From the NCBI GenBank assembly GCA_020635205.1, contig JACKAE010000005.1:1-64000 (forward strand): a stretch of 64,000 nucleotides of DNA, written 5' to 3'. Each line of letters begins with the position of its first letter. Positions within the stretch are counted from its first letter, which is position 1. This document shows, piece by piece, positions 18,767-27,956 of this stretch. A program made the translations under genes and the position numbers. The DNA is from Ignavibacteria bacterium (GTDB taxonomy: Bacteria > Bacteroidota > Ignavibacteria > OLB7). The notes beneath the pieces are model-generated. The model was not told the DNA's origin and did not search any database. It saw nothing but the letters and a program-made list of their open reading frames with translations.

Positions 18767-20558
18767 CTACCTCTGTGGCTGTATTCACTTCTTCTTCTGT
18801 TCGGCTGTCGCTCTCTTCTTCATTTGTACTATCATCATAGTACTCATCAAACTCACCATCTTCTCCATTGCCGTCATCGTACTCATACTCATCAACTGTT
18901 GATAGATATAGGTGAATTGATCGTGCGTAGAATCGGTCTTCAGGTCTATCGGAGTATGATTGAAGTTGATGGCGGGGAGTGCTGTTTTGCGGGTCAGGCA
19001 GTCTGAGTAAAACTTGTGAGGTGTCTATGCGATTGGCCAACCAAGTGACAACAGATGAGAGTCGAGATGTGATAAGGGGCGAGGCGGCTTTCACTTCCTC
19101 GTCGGCAACATAGTGTGTGAACTCTGGTCTCTCGTCGAATTTTTCTATCTCATCAAAGCGATCTCCAAACCAAGTTTGAAGGATGTTGTTGACCATTTCT
19201 TGCCTTGAATCCCTTTTCTCTTTAGTTGGGGTAAGCAGAGGAGAAGGAACAATGTAGAGTGGAACGTGAAATGTAGGGTCACGGAACATCGATCCAATCA
19301 TACTCTCTCTACTCAGTCTTGAAGAACGCTCTGCTTGAATTCTCGTAAAGTCAGCCAGAGGATTTTCCGACACTTCTGTTTGAGCACTCAATACAAATTC
19401 TATAGGTGTGCCAGATTCCGCGAGCAGTTGCTTGTTCTTCTGAAACCCTTCTATTGCCTGCTCCAGCATCATTAGTTGTAGTTTGCCAAGTGTACTGTCG
19501 CCCGAGCCAAAGAAGGAAAGCTCCATTTCGCTCACTTCTTCTTCTAAATAAGAGTCGACATTATTCTCGAACGTTATATATGGCTCTTCCACTTCTATGG
19601 GAATCGAGACTCTGTTGGACTTGCGGAGTCTCCCGTCGTGTGTTTCAATAAGAGCTTCGATCTCAAGTGAAGATTCTAATTGGTTTTGCTGTCGGGGAAC
19701 TACCCAAAGCCCAACGTATCTATAGGTTGTCGAGTCTTGACTGATAGGAAGCTGAGTGGCACTGAGTAGATCGTCACCGGAGGAGATCAACATCGTGATC
19801 TTTGCGATGTCATCGGGAAGAATCCAGGGATCGAGAGAAATGGAGAAGACGGCAAAGGTTGCGTTGAACGAAGAGTGTGAGTAGTTGACTGGAGAAATCA
19901 ACTGCCAATCGTCAGTGTGGATTATTACCCGCCGAGCCTCCTCCTGCTGCAAGATGTTGCTGGAAGAGTCGGCCATGATTCTTGGTGGGAGTGTCTCGAT
20001 CCGCTCTGGAGGAATGTGCCAAACATTTTGCAAGTACTCCCGAATTACATCACCTCGTTCGCTTGCAAGTTCTGCACTCTCTCCCGGCTCTCGGCTATAC
20101 CCCCCCTCTACCTGGATCGTTGTCTCGGGATGCCGACGCATTCGGTAGCCAATAATATTTAAGACTTCAAGGTACTTTATGTTTTCGTTCTCGTCGTTGT
20201 CTAATTGATTGCGTACTGTTCCATTGGTTTCTTTGTAGTCGCTTACCTCAGTTGTGTTGTGCAAAGTCTGATAGCGCTCTGGGATTGCGCTACTCCCTTG
20301 GTCAAAGAAAACCATTGGAAGGAGTGGAATTGTTGCTCTCCACTCATCACGATCTATGAAGATTTTGTTCGATTGGGAAGGTTCCCACTCTCCCTTCCTC
20401 CCCATCATGATAGAGGTTAAGGCCTCCTCTCCTGTTGACACCTGCACGTTTAGTTTCGGTGGAATGTGGAGCGTGTTATCCTCGTTCTGTTGCTGAGCCA
20501 AGAGGGGAACGAAGAGAAAAAATATGGAGATACTTGCAAGAAATAGTGCTCTCAGCAT
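18756..20558 (-). CDS. Double OmpA-like periplasmic protein with acidic tail, paralogue A
   Basis: A protein of about 600 residues from the ATG at 20558, which begins a clean signal peptide ending PLLAQ; an ATG at 20600 overlapping the upstream gene is possible. After the signal come IPPKL, LPMVFFDQGSS, and an OmpA-like block (GYSREPGESAELASERGDV...YL) near residues 130-200, then EEARRVIIHTDDW. A second OmpA-like block begins at LSFFGSGDSTLG. Near the end is RPEDRFYARS and a roughly 45-residue tail made mostly of Asp, Glu and Tyr. There is no beta-barrel, so it is probably a periplasmic peptidoglycan-associated protein. It is the third of three tandem paralogues and overlaps the propeller gene. 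Confidence 0.8.
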   Translation of the reverse strand: MLRALFLASISIFFLFVPLLAQQQNEDNTLHIPPKLNVQVSTGEEALTSIMMGRKGEWEPSQSNKIFIDRDEWRATIPLLPMVFFDQGSSAIPERYQTLHNTTEVSDYKETNGTVRNQLDNDENENIKYLEVLNIIGYRMRRHPETTIQVEGGYSREPGESAELASERGDVIREYLQNVWHIPPERIETLPPRIMADSSSNILQQEEARRVIIHTDDWQLISPVNYSHSSFNATFAVFSISLDPWILPDDIAKITMLISSGDDLLSATQLPISQDSTTYRYVGLWVVPRQQNQLESSLEIEALIETHDGRLRKSNRVSIPIEVEEPYITFENNVDSYLEEEVSEMELSFFGSGDSTLGKLQLMMLEQAIEGFQKNKQLLAESGTPIEFVLSAQTEVSENPLADFTRIQAERSSRLSRESMIGSMFRDPTFHVPLYIVPSPLLTPTKEKRDSRQEMVNNILQTWFGDRFDEIEKFDERPEFTHYVADEEVKAASPLITSRLSSVVTWLANRIDTSQVLLRLPDPQNSTPRHQLQSYSDRPEDRFYARSIHLYLSTVDEYEYDDGNGEDGEFDEYYDDSTNEEESDSRTEEEVNTATEVDDE

Positions 20559-20583
20559 CTTTGTTGGTGATGGTAGTGTTCGG

Positions 20584-22536
20584 TTATTCACTTTCTTCAT
20601 CGTACTCTTCTGAATCGCTTTCACTATACTCTTCCTCCTCTCTGTAATATTGCTCCTCAAGGTGAGCAATCAAGGCATCAATGTCTTCCCAATCTTCTCC
20701 AGCATATCCTGTCTGCTCCTTCAACCACATAAGATACGAACGCTTCTCTTCCTCTTCTTCAGCTGCCAGTTGTTCGGGGGTAGGTGTATATTTCATGTCG
20801 ATCCGTACGGTAACGGCTCTCGTATAGAAACGCTCTTCGGGTGTGTACATGAAGTCAAAGCTGGTTTGTACCCCTACATTTGCTTTCCACGCTACATTGT
20901 CCGAGCCAAACGTTATTCTATCGCTATTCTCATATTCTTCGATGTCAATCCCAGCCGTATCTTCTGGCGGGATTGGAGGTGGGTAGAGCGAGCGAGTGTA
21001 GCGGCGTTTTACAGTATCGTTCAGTTGATCTTGAAAGATATCTTGAAGGATGTTTGCGGCATCGCCCTCACGAGCGGCTCTCAGCGTGTCGAGGTATCTT
21101 CCCTCTTCAATGTCAACGGTGATCAAGGCTGCTGAATCATACTCTTCACGTCGACGCATCATATCATCAGTTCGTTCTCCATAGAAGTTCCTGTACAATT
21201 GTTTGAGCTGCTCCTCATAGTTCAACGATGAATCGTCTGACTCCTGTGGTTCAACTGGTAGCACCGGACGTATTGGACGAAGGATTCCCTGAAAGTCATC
21301 GAAGAAACTCTGATACGATGTTTGTGCACTCCAGTAGGCGATGCGGTGGGAGCGAATAAGTCCATCGTGAAGAGTTGGAGCATCGGAAACATCTCGCTCC
21401 CCCGCCACCACAATGTTGTATTTGTATCCAGGTTCAAGTGTGTCAACAATGATTTGCGTTAAGCGTTCTCGTATCAGAAGCTTTTGAACCGGACTAAGAT
21501 TGGTTTGATTCGGTGAGAAAAATGGAAGAGTAAATTCGCGCCCTATATATGTGTGGATGCCGGAGGTTCCTCGTATATCTGATGTATCACTCTGAATAGT
21601 TACGGGCAACCGAGTTGGTGCTGAACGTCGGGTTGTCCCATCATGTCGCCAGACAACTGCTTCGATTTCAAGTGCTGTCCGATCCTTCTCAGTAAACCAG
21701 AAGGAGTGCCCCCAGGTTCCTTTGATGCGATAGAGTGTTGAGTCAGGGCTTCCAACAATTTCCATTCGACCAACTAACGAGTCCTCGCAGCGGGCTAAAA
21801 TCTCTATTGCCGCCACCTGTTCGGGGTTATCGTTTGGGTCGACAACAATGTTGAAGATGAAGGAGGCATACCACTGGTTAACGTTGATAAAGCTGACTGG
21901 GCGAATCAACTCCCACGACGATGGACTAATTGCAACTGCTTGCCCCTCTTCTTGCAGGAAGAAATTCTCTTCCTCACTGCAACGTCGTTTCGGATCGATC
22001 AAGCGAATTCGCCCGGGATCAATTTTCCAGATGTCCACTAAATAGTCGCGGATTACCTCGGAACGTTCTCTCGCCAACGCCATACTCTCCCCCGGTTCAA
22101 AGGACCAACTTCCCTGAAGTTCAATGAAGGTGGAGGGATGTTGGTTCATTCGGTAGCCAAGTACATTTAAGATGTCGCGATACTTGGTTACAGGTGACCA
22201 ATACGAACCAACGCCAGTGTCGATATACTTCGAGGTGGCGGAAGCACTGTAGAATTGATGATAACGCATTGGGATGTCGGAACTCCCAAAATCGAAGAAA
22301 ACTATTGGGAGAAGAGGGGCTTCCATAATACGGTGTCCTCGAGTGAGAGTGAGTTTCTGCAAGGGAGGCTCTTCCTCTTCAGGATTGCCCAAGGAATTCA
22401 AGAACGGAGTGCTAGCGTGAAGGGTAACTACGAGCTTCGGTGGAAAGTAGAGCGTGCCGATATCTTCCGACTGTGCGGAAAGTACCGCGGGGAGGAGAAA
22501 GAGTGGAAACAGTATACGCGCAAGTGACGGGCGCAT
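20584..22536 (-). CDS. Double OmpA-like periplasmic protein with acidic tail, paralogue B
   Basis: A 650-residue secreted protein with signal peptide ending VLSAQ. It shares with its two neighbours the order FPPKLVV, LLPIVFFDFGSS, YRMNQHPSTFIELQG, GESMALARERSEV, a WELIRP strand, a second OmpA-like block (LPFFSPNQTNLSPVQKLL) and TPEERFYTRAV before a Glu/Ser/Tyr-rich tail ending DEESE. The long central insertion (about 420-560) is the most divergent part. The gene follows paralogue C by 55 bases and is followed within 25 bases by paralogue A. Function is not known; an envelope scaffold tied to the sugar importer is an inference from the neighbourhood. Confidence 0.8.
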   Translation of the reverse strand: MRPSLARILFPLFLLPAVLSAQSEDIGTLYFPPKLVVTLHASTPFLNSLGNPEEEEPPLQKLTLTRGHRIMEAPLLPIVFFDFGSSDIPMRYHQFYSASATSKYIDTGVGSYWSPVTKYRDILNVLGYRMNQHPSTFIELQGSWSFEPGESMALARERSEVIRDYLVDIWKIDPGRIRLIDPKRRCSEEENFFLQEEGQAVAISPSSWELIRPVSFINVNQWYASFIFNIVVDPNDNPEQVAAIEILARCEDSLVGRMEIVGSPDSTLYRIKGTWGHSFWFTEKDRTALEIEAVVWRHDGTTRRSAPTRLPVTIQSDTSDIRGTSGIHTYIGREFTLPFFSPNQTNLSPVQKLLIRERLTQIIVDTLEPGYKYNIVVAGERDVSDAPTLHDGLIRSHRIAYWSAQTSYQSFFDDFQGILRPIRPVLPVEPQESDDSSLNYEEQLKQLYRNFYGERTDDMMRRREEYDSAALITVDIEEGRYLDTLRAAREGDAANILQDIFQDQLNDTVKRRYTRSLYPPPIPPEDTAGIDIEEYENSDRITFGSDNVAWKANVGVQTSFDFMYTPEERFYTRAVTVRIDMKYTPTPEQLAAEEEEEKRSYLMWLKEQTGYAGEDWEDIDALIAHLEEQYYREEEEYSESDSEEYDEESE

Positions 22537-22591
22537 GGAACGTTTAAGGTTTGAAGTAATTGGTTGGATGATCTATCTATTCTTCTAAAGA

Positions 22592-24301
22592 TTATTCTGA
22601 TTCTTCCTCCTCTTCTACGCTGTCACTGCTATTATCGTCTACTCCTTCCTCAGCACTATCGAGAGTTTCTTTTATCTGGTCTATTTCTTGTCGGGATTTA
22701 TACCAGTCACGGTAACCTTCTACACGATATTGAGGAATCACGCGCATCGATACTTTCCTACTGTACCAACGGTCTTCGGGTCGGTAGATGAAGGGATAGT
22801 ATCCGTCGGCTTGAATGTATCGCTGCATCCAGTTAAAGTTTGCATTGTTGCTGAGCTTGGTAAACTCTTCACTTTCGTTCGTAATCGAGATGCCGAGTGT
22901 GTCCCGAAGAAATGTTGCGACACCCCGTGCACGAGCCATTGCCAGCGAGTCGATGGTATAAACGCCGACATTCTCATCTTCCTCTTTACCCTTCTCAAGC
23001 TCTTCGGCCTGCATTCCCACTACGTCGTCTTCTGAATAGTATGGTTCGTCGTAGTATCCGTCGAACTCTTCTTCGCGAGGAGTGTAAATGAAGAGTGTGC
23101 CCTCCTCTGGAAGGTCGTAATAGAAGTAGTTGCTGTTCATTGCCTCATATCCCTGACGCTCGGCAATGAGTGTTGGGTCATCCACAGTCGGATCCTCAGT
23201 CATCTCACTCGATCCCGTTAACTGTATGGCCAGCTGCTGTGGATAGCGACTCTTCTTCAAGAAGTCACCAATCAGCAGACGATGGTATCCACTCAGGGTA
23301 CTATCCTTGAAGCTGTAGAAGGGGAGAAGAAGCTGTTCTGGAACTGCGTCGGTGAGCTCTTCATCGGATTTTTTTTCTGCCCCTTCTACGTAGACTGGGA
23401 TCACAAATGGGTTGGAGCGGCGGTAGCGTCCACCCGTAAGGTGGAGGAGGAGTTCGACAGTAATTGCCCCGCGATCAGGACTAATATTTGCTCCCCCCTT
23501 CCACCAATATCCTTCCAGTTGGTAGTGGAGCGAGTCGGGGTGGCCGATAACTTCCGTTCTTCCAACAACCTTGTCATCGCAGGTCATTACAAACTCAAGT
23601 TTCTCAACATCTTCAGGTCGAGCGTTCGGTTCCACTATGAAGCGTAAGTGGAGGGGAGATGTTTCCATCGAGGTGACCGAATATGTAGCGGGGCCAAGCA
23701 GATCCCAACTTCCAGTGTGAATCATTACTCGGCGAGCCTCCTCCTGCCGAAGGATGTTATCCTCCGGTGTCGAGGCTAAGTAGGCCGGGGTAATAGCAAT
23801 GCGTCCAGTGTCGATTCCCCAAACGTTCGTTAGATATTCTCGAACAACTTCGGCGCGCGTCAGTGCAATCTCTTCATTCTCCCCGGCTTCGTGTGAATAT
23901 CCTCCCTGCAACATGATTGTCGTCTTCGGATATTTCGTCATCCGGTAGCCAATGATGTTCAGTAGCTCATAATACTTGCCGAAGTAGCTCACGTAGCTAT
24001 CCACATCGTTCGTGTCGGTGTAGTCACGTGCTTCGTATGAGCCGGAGAACTGCTGATATCGGGAAGGAATGGTGTAGTCACCCGGGTAGTCGAAGAAGAT
24101 AATAGGAAGCAACGGTAACTCCCGACGATAAGAGTACTCGTACATGTAGAGTTCCGGCTTCTCATCGGACCACTGCGAGGCCACGACAAGTTTTGGAGGA
24201 ACGTGGAGTGTCTGCTCTTCCCCTCCCGGTTGTGCGATAGCTCTCAACGAGGGAATAGCTAAGAGGAGAAGGCAGGTGATATGGTGATGGTATTTAAACA
24301 T
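22592..24301 (-). CDS. Double OmpA-like periplasmic protein with acidic tail, paralogue C
   Basis: About 569 residues from the ATG at 24301, chosen because it starts a signal peptide ending RAIAQ; the ORF extends to 24346. It contains VPPKLVV, LLPIIFFDYPGD, NIIGYRMTKYPKTTIMLQG, AEVVREYLTNVWGID, EARRVMIHTGSWDL, a second OmpA-like block (LLPFYSFKDSTLSG) with ARARGVATFLRD, then RPEDRWYSRKV and an acidic tail rich in Glu and Ser. It is the first gene of the minus-strand row, so the promoter should lie in 24302-24540. The same architecture in A, B and C points to two duplications followed by divergence. Confidence 0.8.
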   Translation of the reverse strand: MFKYHHHITCLLLLAIPSLRAIAQPGGEEQTLHVPPKLVVASQWSDEKPELYMYEYSYRRELPLLPIIFFDYPGDYTIPSRYQQFSGSYEARDYTDTNDVDSYVSYFGKYYELLNIIGYRMTKYPKTTIMLQGGYSHEAGENEEIALTRAEVVREYLTNVWGIDTGRIAITPAYLASTPEDNILRQEEARRVMIHTGSWDLLGPATYSVTSMETSPLHLRFIVEPNARPEDVEKLEFVMTCDDKVVGRTEVIGHPDSLHYQLEGYWWKGGANISPDRGAITVELLLHLTGGRYRRSNPFVIPVYVEGAEKKSDEELTDAVPEQLLLPFYSFKDSTLSGYHRLLIGDFLKKSRYPQQLAIQLTGSSEMTEDPTVDDPTLIAERQGYEAMNSNYFYYDLPEEGTLFIYTPREEEFDGYYDEPYYSEDDVVGMQAEELEKGKEEDENVGVYTIDSLAMARARGVATFLRDTLGISITNESEEFTKLSNNANFNWMQRYIQADGYYPFIYRPEDRWYSRKVSMRVIPQYRVEGYRDWYKSRQEIDQIKETLDSAEEGVDDNSSDSVEEEEESE

Positions 24302-24848
24302 CCGAGAAATTGAGCAAGTACATCGAAGTTCAGTTGCAGAAATCATACAGGCAAAGACAAAACAAAATATACCATAGTAAGAAAATAGAACGTCCGTTAT
24401 CCAGACACGTTACGCAGATTCTTTTCGGGCAGCTATTCCAGTGACGACGCACCTGCTTCTCTATCGTGACACTACTTCCGGTACTCTTGATGTTGTAGTG
24501 CAGCTACCTACAGCCAATGTCAACGATAGTACCATTAACACCCCGATTCATCGGGGTGTTCTGGAGTTTCAACCGAAGAGAAAACGGCTTCAAGCCGTTT
24601 CTTTCCCAGTTCTCACGTGAATCCTCCTGACTTTTAGTCGGGAGTTACTATACGTTGAGAGCACGACGTTTATTACTCGATCAATTCGACAAATATCATT
24701 TACAGTGAATCGAAGTGAAGACTTCTCTCACCCTTTTGCACACTCCAGATCGAAAATCTCCCTGCAAGAATTCATTGTCTGTCGTATGTTTGTCTTTTTC
24801 CACATATCGTCAACATTTCCACAAAAATATCCACAACCACAGCAGATT
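24302..24848. other. Divergent intergenic region with promoters and a REP-like element
   Basis: About 550 bases between the leftward OmpA-like row and the rightward aldolase gene. It must hold both promoters. The only structure recognised is the three-hairpin element at 24537-24660; no gene is convincing here. Confidence 0.6.
24537..24660. repeat. Multi-hairpin REP-like element, copy 1
   Basis: Three hairpins in a row: a 10-bp perfect stem at 24537-24560 (AACACCCCGA arms), a near-perfect palindrome at 24582-24600 (AAACGGCTT arms), and a 9-bp stem at 24624-24644 (CTCCTGACT against AGTCGGGAG). A stretch of 44 bases covering the second hairpin and the spacer is identical, in inverted orientation, to part of 57156-57281. 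The structure resembles REP/BIME or miniature IS200-type elements; no transposase is present. Confidence 0.75.
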
Positions 24849-25901
24849 ATGATTGATCGTATCCGCGAACTTCTTGGCAACGAAGCCGATTCCCTGTTAC
24901 AGCACACGAGCACGACGATTCCACAAGAGATGCTTCACCTTCCGGGGCCTGATTTTATTGATCGCACGTTTGTGCAGAGTGATCGGTCGAATCGCGTACT
25001 CAGTAATCTGAGCTGGCTCTACGCAATGGGGCGTCTCGGTGGGAGTGGGTATCTCTCAATTTTGCCGGTAGATCAAGGGATTGAACATTCAGCCGGTGCG
25101 TCGTTTGCGCCGAATCCAATCTACTTCGATCCGGAGAAGATTGTGGAGCTTGCAATTGAGGGGGGGTGTAATGCTGTTGCCTCCACCTATGGGGTTCTCG
25201 GCTCTGTCGCCCGGAAGTATGCCCACAAGATTCCGTTCATCGTCAAGATTAACCACAACGAGCTTCTCACCTATCCGAATAAGTTCGACCAGATTATGTT
25301 CGGAACAGTTGAGCAGGCCTACGATATGGGGGCTGCCGCAATCGGAGCCACAATCTACTTCGGTAGCGAAGAGTCCAGCAGACAAATCCAAGAGGTCTCC
25401 GAAGCCTTTGCTCACGCCCACGAGCTTGGACTTGCCACAATCCTCTGGTGCTATCTCCGGAACAGTGATTTCAAGAAAGATCAAGACTACCACCTTTCGG
25501 CTGATATGACTGGACAGGCCAACCACCTCGGAGTAACGATTCAGGCAGATATCATCAAGCAGAAAATGCCAGAGAACAATGGTGGTTTCAACGCTATCAA
25601 GTTTAGCAAGACGCACAAGGATGTCTACGAGAAGTTGTCGAGCGACCATCCAATCGACCTAACTCGCTACCAACTGGCAAACTGCTACATGGGGCGAATC
25701 GGATTAATTAACTCTGGCGGAGCAAGTTCTGGTGAGAGCGATTTGGCCGAAGCTGTCCGAACTGCCGTAATCAACAAGCGTGCAGGAGGAAGTGGACTTA
25801 TCAGTGGACGCAAAGCGTTCCAGCGACCAATGAATGAAGGGGTAGAGCTTCTTAACGCAATCCAAGATGTTTACTTGGAAGATGAAGTTACAGTAGCGTA
25901 G
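24849..25901 (+). CDS. fbaB: Class I fructose-bisphosphate aldolase (FbaB/DhnA type)
   Basis: A 350-residue cytoplasmic TIM-barrel aldolase interconverting fructose 1,6-bisphosphate with glyceraldehyde 3-phosphate and dihydroxyacetone phosphate through a Schiff base. Family features include LPVDQGIEHSAG, IPFIVKINHNE with a candidate active-site region, AIGATIYFGSE, and the phosphate-binding end GLISGRKAFQRP. The start at 24849 (MIDRIREL) fits the family; the upstream in-frame extension to 24705 is not aldolase-like. It stands alone, followed on the same strand after about 110 bases by a small exported protein. Confidence 0.92.
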   Translation: MIDRIRELLGNEADSLLQHTSTTIPQEMLHLPGPDFIDRTFVQSDRSNRVLSNLSWLYAMGRLGGSGYLSILPVDQGIEHSAGASFAPNPIYFDPEKIVELAIEGGCNAVASTYGVLGSVARKYAHKIPFIVKINHNELLTYPNKFDQIMFGTVEQAYDMGAAAIGATIYFGSEESSRQIQEVSEAFAHAHELGLATILWCYLRNSDFKKDQDYHLSADMTGQANHLGVTIQADIIKQKMPENNGGFNAIKFSKTHKDVYEKLSSDHPIDLTRYQLANCYMGRIGLINSGGASSGESDLAEAVRTAVINKRAGGSGLISGRKAFQRPMNEGVELLNAIQDVYLEDEVTVA

Positions 25902-26009
25902 AATTGGAGTACTGGTCTGTCACGGCAGACGAGTTTGAGGGTAGAGAACAGAGGCTCTCTTACCAAGCCATACTCGTCTGTCGTCGACGATCTGCCAATT
26001 GAATCCACC

Positions 26010-26405
26010 ATGTTTCGCCGAGCGTACATAGTTTCTCTACTTCTGGTAGCACTCTCCTCATTTCGTTGTGGTGAAGGTGAAGAGGCCGAGGTTGTTGAGA
26101 AGGTTGATCCCCGAATTGAGCAAGTATTCTCGGCCACGCGGATTGTTCTCGATTCAGGTAGTTCTCACGAGAATGTCTACACCGGCGAGGAACTGCAAAC
26201 CTTTCTGAACGGATTTCAACCAGATAGCTTTCACTACGATCCGACACACGTTCGCCTTGTTAGTGACTGCCGTGGCGGAACAGTAACGATAGGGAGCGAA
26301 TCCTACCTCCTCTCTCTCTGTCGTCTCAATCAAGGAGATAATCGGAGAGTTCTTTCCGTTGGGATGGGAACGGATGTTCTTCGGTTTGTGGAGAAGGAGC
26401 GGTGA
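26010..26405 (+). CDS. Small exported protein of unknown function
   Basis: 131 residues from the ATG at 26010, with a hydrophobic leader (YIVSLLLVALSSF) followed by RCGEGEE. The Cys could be a lipid anchor, but Arg at -1 is a poor lipobox, so lipoprotein status is uncertain. Two further Cys occur at SDCRGG and LSLCRL. I do not recognise the family. It follows the aldolase gene and converges with dprA. Confidence 0.55.
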   Translation: MFRRAYIVSLLLVALSSFRCGEGEEAEVVEKVDPRIEQVFSATRIVLDSGSSHENVYTGEELQTFLNGFQPDSFHYDPTHVRLVSDCRGGTVTIGSESYLLSLCRLNQGDNRRVLSVGMGTDVLRFVEKER

Positions 26406-26419
26406 GAGAGGGACATTTT

Positions 26420-26563
26420 AGATTTCGGATTGCGGAAGATTCTGCACAAGCCTTATAACAGAGAGCGCAAATGTCTGAGTTCGCCCCTTAAAATCTGCTG
26501 GTGTCATAGCTACAAAAAAAAGTGTTCCTACTCTTCTTCCAATCAATCCCCAATCCGAAATTC
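26420..26563. repeat. Inverted repeat in the convergent gap before dprA
   Basis: AGATTTCGGATTG at 26420-26432 is matched in inverse by CAATCCGAAAT at 26551-26561, leaving about 118 bases between the arms. The gap has no gene. It could be a folded transcript end for both converging genes or a degenerate repeat. Confidence 0.4.
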
Positions 26564-26579
26564 CCAATCTCACCTCTCC

Positions 26580-27671
26580 CTATTCTCGCAAAAACATCTT
26601 CCCCGCCATTTGCCTTGCTAAGCCTTTGAACTCTAAGGAGAGAAGTGTCACTAAAAGGTCGCTCGGGGAAAGACCAGACTTCTCACAGAGATCGTCGATG
26701 TGGATCGGTTCGCCTGATAAGTGATCGCACACCAGTTGCTCAAAGGCCGTCAGGTGATGCAGTGCTTGTGGAGGCTCATTCTGGTTCGGGTGGGGAATGT
26801 GGAAGCCGAGACTCTCCAGCACATCTTCAGGGGCTTGCGTTAGGCGAGCGCGATCAGTTCGGATTAGGTCGTTCGTTCCATTGCTTCTGGGAGAATTAAT
26901 TGGGCCGGGGACTGCGAAGATCTCTCGATTCTGGTCGAGCGCAAACCGAGCGGTGATTAGCGCTCCCCCTTTTAGGTCACTCTCCACTACTACTGTCCCC
27001 GCTGTCATTCCGCTGATAATCCGGTTCCGTTGTGGGAAGTAAGGGCGGAGAGCCTTGATACCAAATGGGTATTCGGTTATCACTCCCCCCTGCTCGCTAA
27101 TCTCCTCGGCGAGTTGGGCTGATATTGCCGGTTGAATTCGGTCGAGTCCAGAAGCAATCACCGCAATTGTTCGTCCACCGGCTCGGAGTGTTCCCTTATG
27201 TGCCCAGGTGTCGATCCCTCGGGCAAGTCCACTTACTACCGACACTCCTGCCCGAACGAAGGCTTCCGCATATTTTTCTGCTGTGATCTTTCCATAGACT
27301 GATCCCCCGCGCGTTCCCACAATTGCGATAGCATTCCGATCCTCCTGCAACAGGTTACCCTTGAGGTAGAGAACCGTGGGAGCCGACCAGATCTGTCGAA
27401 GAGAGTCTGGGTACTTCTCGTCGGCAATCGTTACGATAGATGCGCCGAACTCATCTGCTCTCCGTTCTTGCCGCTCTGCCTCTTGAAGGTATGGAGTCAT
27501 CTCCCGTATCGAGCGGAGAGTTTTTCCCTTCAGTTGAAATTGAAGGAGATCGTGGTCGTAGAGGCGAAGGAGTTCATCTAAAGAGAGGCCAGAAGCAAGC
27601 AACTGTTGGATTGCGTTGGAAGTGATGCCGGGAACAAAGCCCAAAGCAATAATGTGATGTTGGGATAACAT
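26580..27671 (-). CDS. dprA: DNA-processing protein DprA
   Basis: 363 residues from the ATG at 27671 (MLSQHHIIALGF); the ORF extends to 27716 without family sequence. It binds single-stranded DNA entering by transformation and loads RecA. The Rossmann-like core shows YPDSLRQIWSAPTVLYLKG, AIVGTRGGSVYG, VVSGLARGIDTWAHKG, YPFGIKALRPYFPQRNRIISG and VVESDLKGGALITARFALDQNREIFAVPG. An N-terminal helix-hairpin-helix-like part (residues 1-60) and a C-terminal winged-helix part (about 300-363) are also present. No other competence genes are nearby. Confidence 0.93.
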   Translation of the reverse strand: MLSQHHIIALGFVPGITSNAIQQLLASGLSLDELLRLYDHDLLQFQLKGKTLRSIREMTPYLQEAERQERRADEFGASIVTIADEKYPDSLRQIWSAPTVLYLKGNLLQEDRNAIAIVGTRGGSVYGKITAEKYAEAFVRAGVSVVSGLARGIDTWAHKGTLRAGGRTIAVIASGLDRIQPAISAQLAEEISEQGGVITEYPFGIKALRPYFPQRNRIISGMTAGTVVVESDLKGGALITARFALDQNREIFAVPGPINSPRSNGTNDLIRTDRARLTQAPEDVLESLGFHIPHPNQNEPPQALHHLTAFEQLVCDHLSGEPIHIDDLCEKSGLSPSDLLVTLLSLEFKGLARQMAGKMFLRE

Positions 27672-27944
27672 TCTCTTCAGGGTTACGGTGATGATGGTGA
27701 TTGTGCACTCGTGCAATCAGAGTCGGGGTTATCGGTAGTGCGGCTCTTGCTTGCACATTGCATCGGAAGATACGTCCACTCGTGCAAAAGGCAAGGTTGA
27801 CGGAAGAATTCTTGCAACGCAAAGAACTTCTTCCAGATGGCACAGAAGTTTCACTGATCTGGAGTTACTGTTCCGGTTCTCTCTGGAACGCCACCCCGGT
27901 TTCGGGGAGAGCTGGAGCACACTATTCTACCACTACATAACTTC

Positions 27945-27950
27945 AGGAGG
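27945..27950 (+). promoter_or_regulatory. Shine-Dalgarno for the DUF4349 lipoprotein
   Basis: AGGAGG lies six bases before the ATG at 27957 and confirms that start. Confidence 0.65.
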
Positions 27951-27956
27951 TGTGCT

